Notes: generated by a model not told the origin, from the letters alone. Shown: positions 26,144 through 35,786, counted from the stretch's first letter. The stretch: DNA of 64,000 nt from Agrilactobacillus composti DSM 18527 = JCM 14202 (GCF_001436375.1 NZ_AZGA01000011.1:49710-113709); one strand, 5' to 3'. Numbers and translations: made by a program.

Positions 26144-27127
26144 ATGGCTAACATGGCTGACAAAAAATTAATCGGGGTCGATCTCGGTGGGACAACAATT
26201 AAATTTGCAATTTTAACATTGGACGGTGATATCCAACAACGGTGGAGCATCGATACGAATATTTTAGACGATGGGACTCATATTGTACCAAGTATTATTG
26301 ATGCCATTAATCACCGCTTGAAATTATATGATATGACTGCAGATCAATTTATTGGGATCGGCATGGGCTCACCGGGTTCAGTGGATCTAGAAGCCGGAAC
26401 GGTCATTGGTGCCTTTAACCTCAATTGGAAAACATTGCAATATGTTAAAAGAGACATCGAAACTGGCACCGGGATGAAATTTGTAATTGACAATGATGCC
26501 AACGTTGCAGCTTTAGGTGAACGCTGGAAGGGCGCAGGTGAAAACGAAGCTGATGTAACCTTCATTACCCTAGGGACTGGGGTTGGCGGCGGTTTAATTG
26601 CCAATGGTCAGCTATTGCATGGTGTGGCCGGTTCTGGTGGTGAGATTGGCCACGTGACGGTTGAAACGCACAATGGTTACCTGTGTACTTGTGGCAAGCA
26701 TGGCTGTTTAGAAACCGTGGCCTCTGCCACCGGTATCGTCCGGGTTGCCCGGGACATGGCCGAAGAATATTCTGGCAATTCTGTCTTGAAGAAGACTTTA
26801 GATGATGGTGAAGAAATTTCGTCTAAAATTGTCTTTGATATGGCGAAAAGCAATGACCCGCTGGCTTTAATGGTCGTGGATAAAGTGACCAACTATTTAG
26901 GCTTGGCTTTGGCGAATGCTGCCAACTTATTAAATCCGTCTTTTGTAGTTATTGGCGGTGGGGTTTCTGCTGCAGGTGATTTCTTATTAACTCGGGTTGA
27001 TAAGGCTTTTAAAGCCAATACCTTCCCCAATGTCCGGGAGACGACGGCTGTTCGGTTGGCAACTTTAGGCAACGAAGCCGGCGTTATTGGTGCGGCTTGG
27101 TTAGCTAGAAATGCATTTGTGAAGTAG
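26144..27127 (+). CDS. glcK: Glucokinase (ROK family)
   Basis: 327-residue ATP-dependent glucokinase, making glucose 6-phosphate from non-PTS glucose. ROK features: the phosphate loop GVDLGGTTIKFAIL near residue 10, GIGMGSPGSVD, the catalytic region DNDANVAALGERW, and GGGEIGH-like AGSGGEIGHVTVE followed by the zinc site CTCGKHGCLE (Cys-x-Cys-x4-Cys). Start ATG 26144 follows GAAGGGAG; a second ATG lies three codons on. Position after yqgQ matches glcK (yqgR) of Bacillus. It should be constitutive or part of the yqgN operon. Confidence 0.95.
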   Translation: MANMADKKLIGVDLGGTTIKFAILTLDGDIQQRWSIDTNILDDGTHIVPSIIDAINHRLKLYDMTADQFIGIGMGSPGSVDLEAGTVIGAFNLNWKTLQYVKRDIETGTGMKFVIDNDANVAALGERWKGAGENEADVTFITLGTGVGGGLIANGQLLHGVAGSGGEIGHVTVETHNGYLCTCGKHGCLETVASATGIVRVARDMAEEYSGNSVLKKTLDDGEEISSKIVFDMAKSNDPLALMVVDKVTNYLGLALANAANLLNPSFVVIGGGVSAAGDFLLTRVDKAFKANTFPNVRETTAVRLATLGNEAGVIGAAWLARNAFVK

Positions 27128-27156
27128 TCAAGATTAAATAGTTAGGGGCGAATATT

Positions 27157-27564
27157 TTGGTTGTTGGTGCGATTTCAGGTCTTTGGTTTTTAAACATCTT
27201 TTTCCTAGTGATTATTCTGGGATTTGTGGGCAATTGGCTATATTATTGGTTACGAGCTAAACAATTAAAGGCCGGCCTTAAAGAAGAAGTATTTGAAAAG
27301 ACTATGCGTAAGGCACAGTTGATCGATTTAAGAGAAAAAAAAGAATTTGATGCCGGGCATATTTTAGGTGCCCGTAGCCTGCCATTTACCACCTTGAAGC
27401 AACGGATGGGTGAACTGCGCAAGGATTTACCAGTCTATGTTTATGATGATGGTAAGAACGTGAGCGTTCGGGCCACATTGAAATTACGTAAGGCCGGTTT
27501 TCAAGAAGTGAACTGGCTTGAAGATGGTTATCGTAACTGGAAAGGTAAGACAAAGAAGAAATAA
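27157..27564 (+). CDS. Membrane-anchored rhodanese-like domain protein lacking the catalytic cysteine
   Basis: 135-residue protein with one N-terminal membrane helix (about 8-30) and a cytoplasmic rhodanese-like domain (QLIDLREKKEFDAGHILGAR...). The active-site loop, normally CxxGxRS, reads DDGKNVSVRA, and the entire protein has no cysteine, so it cannot act as a sulfurtransferase. It may be a binding or scaffolding domain. The TTG start at 27157 follows TTAGGGG. It is the last gene of the cyclo-ligase to glucokinase run. Confidence 0.87.
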   Translation: MVVGAISGLWFLNIFFLVIILGFVGNWLYYWLRAKQLKAGLKEEVFEKTMRKAQLIDLREKKEFDAGHILGARSLPFTTLKQRMGELRKDLPVYVYDDGKNVSVRATLKLRKAGFQEVNWLEDGYRNWKGKTKKK

Positions 27565-27605
27565 TAAGTTGTTGCGCCTAGACTGTATCCAGGTAGTTAA
27601 CGCAA

Positions 27606-27655
27606 AAAAAGGCTGGCACAAAATTTTATATTTTGTGCCAGCCTTTAATTTTAAA
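27606..27655. terminator. Terminator between the rhodanese gene and DUF3042 gene
   Basis: AAAGGCTGGCACAAAAT pairs perfectly with ATTTTGTGCCAGCCTTT (about 27608-27646). A-rich on the left and T-rich on the right, it can serve both converging genes. Confidence 0.8.
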
Positions 27656-27662
27656 ATACTGA

Positions 27663-27842
27663 TTATGCTTGATGTGCCGCATGTTGCTTGCGATTAGCCT
27701 TACGGCGATTTTCTTCTACCTTGTTGTTAAAGTCTTCTTCAGGTTCGATCACCGTCTTTTTAAATGCTAAAACGGCACCACCCAGTGCACCCACTGTGGC
27801 GAGGGCACCAACAACAAAACCAGATACAAACTTATTTGCCAT
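27663..27842 (-). CDS. DUF3042 family small membrane protein
   Basis: 59-residue protein. It starts MANKFVSGFVVGALATVGAL, one hydrophobic helix with glycine spacing, followed by AFKKTVIEPEEDF and a basic C-terminus (ENRRKANRKQH). This matches the DUF3042 family found across Lactobacillales, whose function is unknown. ATG at 27842 follows GGAGGT by six bases, a strong site. It is transcribed opposite to its neighbours, between the rhodanese gene and miaA. Its shortness means gene finders with a 60-codon limit miss it. Confidence 0.88.
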   Translation of the reverse strand: MANKFVSGFVVGALATVGALGGAVLAFKKTVIEPEEDFNNKVEENRRKANRKQHAAHQA

Positions 27843-27926
27843 ATGAATTACCTCCTATTTCAGTATACCTTTATTATTACTTATTGTATCAGAGATTACC
27901 ACTAAATAACATGATTGGAGCATAAG

Positions 27927-28850
27927 ATGAAGTCAAAAGTGTTGATGATTGTGGGGCCAACCGCCATTGGCAAGACCGACCTTAGTATACATTTAGCCAA
28001 AAAATTTCACGGGGAAATCATTTCAGGTGATTCGATGCAAATTTATCGTCATTTGGATGTGGGCACTGCCAAGGTAACCCCTGATGAAATGGCAGGGGTC
28101 AAACATTACCTACTAGATATTGCTGATGTTGACCAACGCTATACCGTCCATGATTTTCAGACCCAAGCCCAACAAATAATTACCCAGTTAACACAGGCAA
28201 AAGTTTTACCCATCATTGCCGGCGGGACAGGTTTTTATTTAAATGCCCTCCGACACAATTTAAATTTAGGGGATGCAGCTAACCACCAACTCAACGAACA
28301 AACAAGGGCTAAATGGACGCAGTTTTATGACACAGTAGGCCCTCAAGTTGCTTGGCAGCGCTTGTTGCGACAAGATCCTGTGAGTGCTAAAAATATACCA
28401 GCTGCTAATAAGCGGCGGATCGTGCGGGCATTAGAAGTGGTCAATGAAACTTCGCAGTTGTTTTCCCAACAAAATCAAACTGAGTCCCAATTGGATACCT
28501 TGATAATTGGGTTGAATACAAAGCGGCAATTGCTTTATGAACGAATCAATGCCCGTGTCGATCAGATGATGGCCCAGGGCCTCTTAAACGAAGCACATTG
28601 GCTTTATAAACGCCGACAAACTAGTGTCCAAGCCAGCAACGGCATCGGGTATAAGGAGTTGTTTGCTTATTTTGAGGGTTCAATGAGCTTAGACGCGGCA
28701 GTAGCTTTGATCAAAAGAAATTCCAGACACTATGCCAAACGCCAACTAACTTATTTCCGCAATCAAATGCCCACCCACTGGTTTGATCCTTTTGCAGATC
28801 CACATTGGCTTTCAGAAATAGAAGCGACTGTGGCCCAATGGCAAAATTAA
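27927..28850 (+). CDS. miaA: tRNA dimethylallyltransferase
   Basis: 307-residue enzyme adding a dimethylallyl group to A37 of tRNAs that read codons starting with U. The P-loop GPTAIGKTDL is near residue 9, SGDSMQIYRHLDVGTAK follows, then GGTGFYLNAL; the C-terminal RNA-binding portion has RNSRHYAKRQLTYFRNQ. Start ATG 27927 follows TTGGAG by six bases. It precedes glnR-glnA, as in many Firmicutes, but glnR has its own promoter. Confidence 0.96.
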   Translation: MKSKVLMIVGPTAIGKTDLSIHLAKKFHGEIISGDSMQIYRHLDVGTAKVTPDEMAGVKHYLLDIADVDQRYTVHDFQTQAQQIITQLTQAKVLPIIAGGTGFYLNALRHNLNLGDAANHQLNEQTRAKWTQFYDTVGPQVAWQRLLRQDPVSAKNIPAANKRRIVRALEVVNETSQLFSQQNQTESQLDTLIIGLNTKRQLLYERINARVDQMMAQGLLNEAHWLYKRRQTSVQASNGIGYKELFAYFEGSMSLDAAVALIKRNSRHYAKRQLTYFRNQMPTHWFDPFADPHWLSEIEATVAQWQN

Positions 28851-28874
28851 TGTAATAAAAGCTAACATTTTGCA

Positions 28875-28916
28875 TTGACAGACAAACCTCTGTTGTGTAT
28901 GATAGGTTTTGTAACA
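28875..28916 (+). promoter_or_regulatory. Promoter of glnRA with a possible GlnR operator
   Basis: TTGACA (28875-28880) and TATGAT (28898-28903) are spaced by 17 bp. TGATA-N7-TAACA at 28900-28916 differs at one base from the GlnR/TnrA consensus TGTNA-N7-TNACA and overlaps the -10, where repressor binding would block transcription. The promoter is clear; the operator is tentative. Confidence 0.6.
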
Positions 28917-28931
28917 GAGAGGAGGTTAATT

Positions 28932-29333
28932 ATGAAAGAAAAAGAATTACGACGGACACTTGCGGTTCTTCCGATTGGAACAGCCATGAAGCTGACTGAT
29001 TTAAGCGCACGTCAGATTCGTTACTATGAAGATCAAGAATTGATTCGACCAAAGCGCAACGAAGGTAATCAACGCATGTTTTCGCTAAATGATATTGATC
29101 GACTGTTGGAGATTAAAGATTATCTAGCAGATGGCATGAACATTGCTGGTATCAAGTATGCCTTTGAAGAACAAAAACGTAAGTCCAAGCTCGTAACCAC
29201 GACTCAGAGTGACAACCACGAATTGACCGATGATGATGTTCGGCGCATTTTGCGGGAAGAATTACTTCAAACTGGTGGCTTGGAGGGTCCAGACCATCAG
29301 ATTCCTGGTTTCTTTCATAAAAAACCACTCTAG
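28932..29333 (+). CDS. glnR: GlnR, MerR-family nitrogen regulator
   Basis: 133-residue repressor of nitrogen genes, expected to bind DNA when glutamine synthetase is feedback-inhibited. The N-terminal winged helix is of MerR type (LSARQIRYYEDQELIRPKRN, near 31-50), and a dimerisation helix and the C-terminal tail that contacts GlnA follow. The ATG at 28932 follows GAGGAGGTT. It is 39 bases upstream of glnA, the classic autoregulated glnRA pair. The ammonium made by NirB elsewhere in this window would feed the same pathway. Confidence 0.95.
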   Translation: MKEKELRRTLAVLPIGTAMKLTDLSARQIRYYEDQELIRPKRNEGNQRMFSLNDIDRLLEIKDYLADGMNIAGIKYAFEEQKRKSKLVTTTQSDNHELTDDDVRRILREELLQTGGLEGPDHQIPGFFHKKPL

Positions 29334-29372
29334 GTAAGTTAATAGGCATTGGAAAAGGAGAGTTTGATATTA

Positions 29373-30716
29373 ATGGCTAATAAATCAATCACAGCTGATG
29401 ACATCCGCGAAGTTGTTGTCAAAGAAAACGTGCAATTCCTACGGTTAATGTTTACGGATATTAACGGCATCATCAAAAACGTTGAAGTTCCAGTGGACCA
29501 ACTTGAAAAGGTATTGAACAACAAAATCATGTTTGATGGTTCTTCCATCGATGGCTTTGTTCGTATCGAAGAAAGTGATATGCTTTTATACCCTGATTTG
29601 TCCACATTCTTAGTTTTCCCTTGGGGTTCTGATCATGGGAAAGTTGCCCGTTTAATTTGTGATATTCACAATCCTGATGGGTCACCATTTGCCGGGGATC
29701 CACGGAATAACTTGCGTCGGGTTGTCAAAGAAATGCAAGATCAAGGGTTCTCAGCTTTTAATATCGGCCCTGAGCCAGAATTCTTCTTATTCCAATTAGA
29801 TGCAACCGGCAAACCAACCCTCAACTTGAATGATAAGGGTGGCTATTTTGATTTTGCACCAGTTGATTTAGGTGAAAACACTCGCCGCGATATCGTCCTT
29901 GAATTGGAAAAAATGGGCTTTGAAGTAGAAGCTTCTCACCATGAAGTTGCCCCTGGCCAACATGAAATTGACTTCAAATATGCTGATGCCCTGGAAGCAG
30001 CAGATAATATTCAAACGTTTAAATTAGTTGTTAAAACTATTGCCAGAAAACATGGGTTGCATGCTACCTTTATGCCAAAACCATTGGAAGGTATCAATGG
30101 TTCTGGGATGCATATCAACATGTCCTTGTTCAGCGATCCGAAAACAAATGCCTTCTTTGATGAAAAAGCTGAAGGCCAGTTATCAGAGACGGCTTACCAC
30201 TTCTTAGGCGGTTTAATGGATCACGCCCGGGCATTGACAGCTGTTAATAACCCAACCGTGAATTCTTACAAACGTTTAGTGCCAGGGTTTGAAGCCCCAG
30301 TTTATGTTGCTTGGTCTGGCCGCAACCGCTCACCATTAATTCGGGTCCCTCAATCAAGAGGTTTATCCACACGACTTGAAATGCGTTCCGTTGATCCAAG
30401 TGCGAACCCTTACTTAGCAATTGCTGCGATTTTAAATGCTGGTTTAGATGGTCTAGCTCAAGGTAAAACCCCATATCCAGCCGTTGATCGGAACATTTAC
30501 CGCATGAATGAAGCTGAACGTCAGGATAACCACATTACCGATTTGCCTTCTACATTACATAACGCCATCAAAGCACTTGAAAAAGATGATGTCGTTAAAA
30601 GTGCTTTAGGTGATCACTTATACCGTAGTTTCTTAGATTCTAAGGATCTTGAATGGGGCGCTTATCGCCAAACTGTTTCCGAATGGGAAAGAGATCAATA
30701 CTTGGAATTATATTAA
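29373..30716 (+). CDS. glnA: Glutamine synthetase (type I-alpha)
   Basis: 447-residue ATP-dependent enzyme joining ammonium to glutamate. Signatures: [31 protein letters not shown], the ATP-binding [17 protein letters not shown], and [20 protein letters not shown]. The length and the absence of an adenylylation-type insertion fit Gram-positive GSI-alpha, which is regulated by glutamine feedback and by interaction with GlnR. Start ATG 29373 follows AAAAGGAGA. In operon with glnR. Confidence 0.97.
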   Translation: MANKSITADDIREVVVKENVQFLRLMFTDINGIIKNVEVPVDQLEKVLNNKIMFDGSSIDGFVRIEESDMLLYPDLSTFLVFPWGSDHGKVARLICDIHNPDGSPFAGDPRNNLRRVVKEMQDQGFSAFNIGPEPEFFLFQLDATGKPTLNLNDKGGYFDFAPVDLGENTRRDIVLELEKMGFEVEASHHEVAPGQHEIDFKYADALEAADNIQTFKLVVKTIARKHGLHATFMPKPLEGINGSGMHINMSLFSDPKTNAFFDEKAEGQLSETAYHFLGGLMDHARALTAVNNPTVNSYKRLVPGFEAPVYVAWSGRNRSPLIRVPQSRGLSTRLEMRSVDPSANPYLAIAAILNAGLDGLAQGKTPYPAVDRNIYRMNEAERQDNHITDLPSTLHNAIKALEKDDVVKSALGDHLYRSFLDSKDLEWGAYRQTVSEWERDQYLELY

Positions 30717-30723
30717 AATGAGT

Positions 30724-30767
30724 AAAAAAAGGTTGAGGCCAGCAATTTGGTCTCAACCTTTTTTTAC
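30724..30767 (+). terminator. Terminator of glnA
   Basis: AAAAAAAGGTTGAG pairs with CTCAACCTTTTTTT around an inner GGCCA/TGGT helix; a T-run closes it. Confidence 0.9.
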
Positions 30768-30852
30768 ATTTAATGGCAGTATTGGTGGTTTGACTTATCC
30801 CAAGCAGGTGGTCTACACTAGATAAACTGAAAAAATTGAAGGGAATGGTGAG

Positions 30853-33126
30853 ATGACCCAAGATGATTTGTTTACCGATGGTGAAATCAGTGTATACGGC
30901 GCCAGACAAAACAATTTAAAGGATATCAATTTACGGCTGCCTAAAAAAAGAACGACAGTGTTTGTGGGATTGTCCGGGGCCGGTAAGTCTTCGTTGGTAT
31001 TTGATACCATCGCCGCACAATCCCGACGTGAATTAAATGAAACTTTTCCCAGTTTCACCCAACAGTATTTACCTAAATATGGCCAACCTAATGTGAAGGC
31101 AATTGAACATTTGCCGGTAGCTATTGTTATTGAACAAAAGAAGATTGGGCAAAATGCCCGTTCCACCGTGGCTACTTATACGGGTATTTATTCGCTATTA
31201 CGCTTATTGTTTTCACGGATTGGTCAACCATTTATTGGTTATTCCGACACATTTTCCTTCAATATGCCCCAAGGTATGTGTCAAACTTGCCAAGGTTTAG
31301 GTTATGTGGATGATATTGACGAAGCCGCCTTAGTTGATAAGCATAAGTCACTAAATCAAGGTGCCATTACTTTTGTGAGCTTTGGTGTGAACACTTGGCG
31401 CTGGAAAAGGTATGCTAACAGTGGTTTGTTTGATAATGATAAACCTTTGGCAGATTACACGCCTCAAGAATGGGAATTATTGATGCATGCGCCACAACAA
31501 CAACTTAAAAATGCCCCGGTTAATTGGCATCCCACGGCCTTATATGAAGGGATTGTTCCCCGAATCAAGCGGTCGATCCTGCACAAGGCTGAGGCTAAAC
31601 ATCATCAAACTGAAATTGCCAAAGTGGTGACTCATAAGTCTTGTCCAGCTTGTCAAGGGACTCGGGTAAATGACCTCGTACGTTCTAATCATATTGATGG
31701 TAAAAACATCGCAGATGTTTGCAGTATGAACCTAGAGCAGGCCGTAGCTTTTTTAAACCAGATTCAAGTGCCTTTAGCTACTTCAATTATTCGTGAACTA
31801 AAGACCATGTTAAAGGCCTTGATCAATATTGGCTTAGGGTATTTATCTTTAGCACGGGGGACCAGTAGCCTTTCTGGGGGTGAGTCGCAGCGGATTAAAA
31901 TTGCGAAATACTTGAATAGTTCCCTATCTGATTTAGTTTATATTTTAGACGAACCCAGTGTGGGCTTGCATCCCCATGATATTCGTTTAGTGAAACAAGC
32001 GTTACGTCAACTGCAAGACCAAGGCAATACGATTTTAATTGTGGAACATAATCCTTTAATGATGACTGACGCAGATTATGCTGTAGAAATTGGTCCTGTG
32101 GCTGGTAGTGGCGGCGGACAAATCACGTTTACAGGTTCTTTTAAAGCTTTAGTGCATTCCCATACATTAACGGGAGATTATTTAAGACAGCCATATATTT
32201 TAAAAACACCGAGAAAACCCAGTCAAGGGTGGTTGATTCGTCAACATATTCAAAACAACAATCTAAAAGATGTTAATGTCCGCTTACCCCTAGGCGTCAT
32301 GATAGTCCTTACGGGTGTTGCTGGCTCAGGTAAGAGTTCTTTAGCCAAAGGGTTAATGGCCAGTATGGACGTACCGATCATTAATTTAAAGCAGCGGGCT
32401 GCCAGTGCTAATTTGCGTTCCACACCATTAACTTATTTAGGTATCTTTGACAAAATTCGACAACGTTTTGCCAAGGCTAATCAAGTTTCTAGTAGTTTAT
32501 TCAGCTATAATGGCAAGGGGGCTTGTCCTGTTTGTAAAGGTAAAGGCGTCACCATTACCAATATGGCTTTTATGGATCCAGTGGTCCAAACGTGCGAAGC
32601 TTGTCATGGGCGGCGTTATAGTCCAGAAGCACTCCGATATCAATATCTAGGGCAGACTATTGCCGATGTTTTGGAAATGAGTGTGCAAAGGGCCAGTCAG
32701 ACTTTTGCCAAGGATTCAGTAATTGGTCCGAGAATCCATGATTTACAACGCGTGGGTTTAGGCTATCTCAAATTAAATCAATCGCTAACCACGTTGTCTG
32801 GGGGAGAATTACAACGATTATCGCTGGCAACCCAGTTAAACGGTCAGGGCAATATGATTTTTCTAGATGAGCCCACGGCAGGGTTACATATGCAAGATAT
32901 CAAGCAGCTTCTCAAACTTTTCAATACATTAGTTGATCAGGGCAACACCTTAGTTTTAATCGAGCACAACTTGACGGTGATGACTCAAGCAGATTGGTTG
33001 ATTGATGTTGGACCAGATGCTGGTAGCTTTGGCGGCCAGATTTTATATGCCGGCCCACCAGCTGGCATTTTACAACAAGCAAACTCCTATACGGCGGCGG
33101 CTTTAAAACACGCCTTATCTAAATAA
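30853..33126 (+). CDS. UvrA-like ABC ATPase (excinuclease subunit A paralogue)
   Basis: 757-residue soluble protein with two ABC ATPase halves. First Walker A GLSGAGKSS near residue 38, signature SLSGGESQRIKIAK, Walker B LVYILDEPSVGLHP; second Walker A GVAGSGKSS near 490, signature TLSGGELQRLSLAT, Walker B MIFLDEPTAGLH. Zinc-type CxxC pairs (CQTCQG, CPACQG, CPVCKG, CEACHG) are present. At 757 residues it is ~190 shorter than canonical UvrA and belongs to the UvrA-paralogue class, for which roles in drug or damage tolerance have been suggested. Start ATG 30853, after GGGAATGGTG. No uvrB or uvrC adjoins it, so canonical repair is unlikely. Confidence 0.88.
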   Translation: MTQDDLFTDGEISVYGARQNNLKDINLRLPKKRTTVFVGLSGAGKSSLVFDTIAAQSRRELNETFPSFTQQYLPKYGQPNVKAIEHLPVAIVIEQKKIGQNARSTVATYTGIYSLLRLLFSRIGQPFIGYSDTFSFNMPQGMCQTCQGLGYVDDIDEAALVDKHKSLNQGAITFVSFGVNTWRWKRYANSGLFDNDKPLADYTPQEWELLMHAPQQQLKNAPVNWHPTALYEGIVPRIKRSILHKAEAKHHQTEIAKVVTHKSCPACQGTRVNDLVRSNHIDGKNIADVCSMNLEQAVAFLNQIQVPLATSIIRELKTMLKALINIGLGYLSLARGTSSLSGGESQRIKIAKYLNSSLSDLVYILDEPSVGLHPHDIRLVKQALRQLQDQGNTILIVEHNPLMMTDADYAVEIGPVAGSGGGQITFTGSFKALVHSHTLTGDYLRQPYILKTPRKPSQGWLIRQHIQNNNLKDVNVRLPLGVMIVLTGVAGSGKSSLAKGLMASMDVPIINLKQRAASANLRSTPLTYLGIFDKIRQRFAKANQVSSSLFSYNGKGACPVCKGKGVTITNMAFMDPVVQTCEACHGRRYSPEALRYQYLGQTIADVLEMSVQRASQTFAKDSVIGPRIHDLQRVGLGYLKLNQSLTTLSGGELQRLSLATQLNGQGNMIFLDEPTAGLHMQDIKQLLKLFNTLVDQGNTLVLIEHNLTVMTQADWLIDVGPDAGSFGGQILYAGPPAGILQQANSYTAAALKHALSK

Positions 33127-33127
33127 A

Positions 33128-33173
33128 ATCCAGCAATTGCCTGACACATTTGGCAATTGCTGGATTTTTTGTT
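33128..33173. terminator. Terminator between the UvrA-like gene and pepX
   Basis: ATCCAGCAATTGCC pairs with GGCAATTGCTGGAT across 33128-33165, followed by a T-run on the plus strand. It sits between convergent genes. Confidence 0.85.
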
Positions 33174-33186
33174 AAACGAATTTAAA

Positions 33187-35613
33187 TTAACGCCGATAAG
33201 GAATTTCTAAGCGACAGTCTGCTAAATCGATTTGATAATGAATTACTTCAGAGGAACGTAATGTCATCCCCATGTCGGTGCTGTATAAAATCAGCCCAAT
33301 TTGATGATTTTTTAATAGATGATAGTGGGTTGGTTGCAGTTCAAAATGGACGGTATAAAAATGATCAGGGGTGACAGTTTGGTTGAAACGCAACGAGGCC
33401 CGGTTTTGCAAATTAATATGTCCCTTTGTGATCAACTTGTAAGCTGATGTTTTTGGGGTCAGCTGAAATTCCTTCAGATCTTCAGATTGCCAGTTATAGC
33501 CAAGTTTTAAGCCAGTCCGTTCAATAATACTAGGGTTAGCTAACAAGCGCTTAGCTTGGCCATAATCCACGAGCATAGCGCTTAGCAAACCGTGATCTGT
33601 ACTGCTGGCAATTTGGACAGTTAAAATCGGATTGCCATCAATATAAAGCTCATGATCTAATGGCTGGGACTTATATTGCAAGCGGTTAGTGGCATAGGTC
33701 GAATGATCTGCCATGATAGCCCGGGTCCAGGCGTGTTCATCACGATCGCCTTTTAGGAAAGTTGCAGCACCATCATCCACGTAAGTTTGAATGGAGCTAT
33801 TTTTAGGCTGCGTTGTTAGTTCGTTGCCCACTAAATAATATTGGCGCTTAGGATCGCTGTCAGCACACCAGTCTTGGTAATGGTGCCAGGTTTCAGGCTG
33901 GGCATTATCTTGAATGAGGACTTTGGGTAAAATGGTGTCACTGTGATTGGGAAAGCCCAACAACTTGTCGGTCAGCCATAGATTGACCATGTCGTTAAAG
34001 TCAATGGAGCGAATGTTGTTCATATAAACGTGTTGGCCTTGGTGCAAGAACATTTTGGCGGGGATATCAGCTTCTCGCAAGGTTCGCCAAAGTTTTTCCG
34101 GATTGCGAAGTTTGACGTTCCAGTCGTTTAAGCCATGGACTAATAAAACAGCACACTTGATATTTTTAACGTTAGTGCGATAGTTGCGAATTGCCCAAAA
34201 ATCATTATAATTGCCGCTGTTGCGATCCTGACCCTTGGTTAAGGCTAAGAGGGTTTTATCAAAGACTGGTTTAATCCGTTGATAATCAGCGGCGTCTTTT
34301 AGACGGCTAAAGGTATCAATTGCTAATACATCGCAATCTTCGCCTTGGCAATCCTCTGGGGCCACCACCAAACCATGGTCGCGATAATAATCATACCAAC
34401 TGGAAATGGCTGATTCTGAAATGATGGCTTTTAAACCAGGAACCCCCGTTGTGGCCGCCGCGGTGGCCATGGTGCCCAAATAGGATTTGCCAGTCATGGC
34501 TACATTGCCATTACACCACCAGGCCTTGATGGCGATGTGATCAGTTTTGTTAGTGAAAGCAAGACGGTCGCCATGTAACCATTCAATAATGGCGGTGGTG
34601 GATAAGGTTTCGGCCGGGGAGCCGCTAGTCCGGATACCATCAGAATGCCGCGTACCAATCCCACCGGCATAAACCGTGGCTAAACCCCGGGCTAAGAAAT
34701 AATCATTCAGTGAATAAATATTATCTTCAGTCGAAGTTATCTCCGCAGTTTCCGTTTCACTTTTAACCGCCGGTGTTTTTAGCGTCACAGGTTGATCAAT
34801 CTGGAGGACCGGCGGCAGGGCACTGGTGATAGTGGGTTCGGTGGCTGGCTTGACCGCTAAATTAATATTAACGTCATGTAAAGCGGCCGTCATATCATTG
34901 GTGCCCTTGAAATAAGGATTGGCGGTATAAAGGGCGGGGACTTTTAAGTTATAAGCCGTGGCTTTCGGGCGGAAAATGGTAGTTTCTAAAAGATCATATT
35001 GACCATCTTCATCCGTATCTAAATCACTTTGAACATAAACGATCTCGCGAATCGTTGTATTGGCATCAAAAGTGGCCTGTAAGCGTCCGTTGAATAAAAC
35101 GAATTGTGGTGTTCTAGATTTGAAAAATTGATTGAAAAAGCCCCGATTCGCCAGTACATCCAAATAATTTTGGCCATTTTTCGTTCGTAAACAGAGCAAG
35201 TAATAAAAGGCAGTGACCAATTGGGCTTTAGTTGTTAAGAGTTCTGGTGTCTTTAAGAGGGGCAAGCCTAAATTGCTTAAAAACTCACCGCCTTGGGCTA
35301 ATTTAAAATCGACATCGATTTCAAATCCCAGTAATTGTAGAGCTAGGTTGTAAAAATCTGTTGTAAGTAATGTGAAGTGTTCAGTCTCATATAAAGCTTT
35401 TAAGGTCGTGTGTTCATTGACCAATAGCCGGTCCATGGTCTCCAATAAGGCGCTGGTGCTATGTTGCTCAGGAAATAGCTTGTTGATAAAGACAGCAAAT
35501 ACTTTGTTGATTTTCATGGTATCAAAGCGGCCGGGCAAGAAATCAATGGCTTTAAGATCGCTTAATTGCTGGTCAAAAGGCACGGGATGATAGGAATATT
35601 GGTATAATTTCAA
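33187..35613 (-). CDS. pepX: X-prolyl dipeptidyl aminopeptidase (PepX)
   Basis: 808-residue cytoplasmic serine peptidase (family S15) releasing X-Pro dipeptides, important for casein peptide use by lactic acid bacteria. The N-terminal helical domain covers about 1-150, the alpha/beta-hydrolase core follows, with catalytic serine near residue 376 in TGKSYLGTMA, and Asp/His in VHGLNDWNVK and LHQGQHVYMN. A jelly-roll C-terminal domain ends the protein. The start is the TTG at 35613, six bases after AGAGGTG; the open frame upstream lacks a ribosome-binding site and enters the tRNA promoter region. Transcribed away from the tRNA-Arg. Confidence 0.95.
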   Translation of the reverse strand: MKLYQYSYHPVPFDQQLSDLKAIDFLPGRFDTMKINKVFAVFINKLFPEQHSTSALLETMDRLLVNEHTTLKALYETEHFTLLTTDFYNLALQLLGFEIDVDFKLAQGGEFLSNLGLPLLKTPELLTTKAQLVTAFYYLLCLRTKNGQNYLDVLANRGFFNQFFKSRTPQFVLFNGRLQATFDANTTIREIVYVQSDLDTDEDGQYDLLETTIFRPKATAYNLKVPALYTANPYFKGTNDMTAALHDVNINLAVKPATEPTITSALPPVLQIDQPVTLKTPAVKSETETAEITSTEDNIYSLNDYFLARGLATVYAGGIGTRHSDGIRTSGSPAETLSTTAIIEWLHGDRLAFTNKTDHIAIKAWWCNGNVAMTGKSYLGTMATAAATTGVPGLKAIISESAISSWYDYYRDHGLVVAPEDCQGEDCDVLAIDTFSRLKDAADYQRIKPVFDKTLLALTKGQDRNSGNYNDFWAIRNYRTNVKNIKCAVLLVHGLNDWNVKLRNPEKLWRTLREADIPAKMFLHQGQHVYMNNIRSIDFNDMVNLWLTDKLLGFPNHSDTILPKVLIQDNAQPETWHHYQDWCADSDPKRQYYLVGNELTTQPKNSSIQTYVDDGAATFLKGDRDEHAWTRAIMADHSTYATNRLQYKSQPLDHELYIDGNPILTVQIASSTDHGLLSAMLVDYGQAKRLLANPSIIERTGLKLGYNWQSEDLKEFQLTPKTSAYKLITKGHINLQNRASLRFNQTVTPDHFYTVHFELQPTHYHLLKNHQIGLILYSTDMGMTLRSSEVIHYQIDLADCRLEIPYRR

Positions 35614-35641
35614 TTGGTGCACCTCTTTAGATAAATTTTGA

Positions 35642-35671
35642 TTGACAACGCTAGAAGAAATTGTGTAAAAT
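35642..35671 (+). promoter_or_regulatory. Promoter of tRNA-Arg
   Basis: TTGACA (35642-35647) and TAAAAT (35666-35671) are spaced by 18 bp, 13 bases before the mature tRNA 5' end. Confidence 0.75.
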
Positions 35672-35684
35672 GGAATACGTTGTT

Positions 35685-35758
35685 GACACAGTGGCTCAGC
35701 TGGATAGAGCAACGGTCTTCTAAACCGTAGGTCGTGAGTTCAAGTCTCACCTGTGTCA
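35685..35758 (+). tRNA. tRNA-Arg (anticodon UCU)
   Basis: 74-nt cloverleaf. The acceptor GACACAG (35685-35691) pairs with CTGTGTC (35751-35757), with A as discriminator. The D-arm is GCTC/GAGC. The anticodon stem ACGGT/ACCGT encloses CTTCTAA, with anticodon TCT at 35719-35721, reading AGA/AGG. The T-arm is GTGAG-TTCAAGT-CTCAC. CCA is not encoded. Rare-codon Arg tRNAs are common integration sites, and an accessory segment follows its 3' end. Confidence 0.95.
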
Positions 35759-35786
35759 TTTTGAGTATAGCATATGAACAAGTAAA

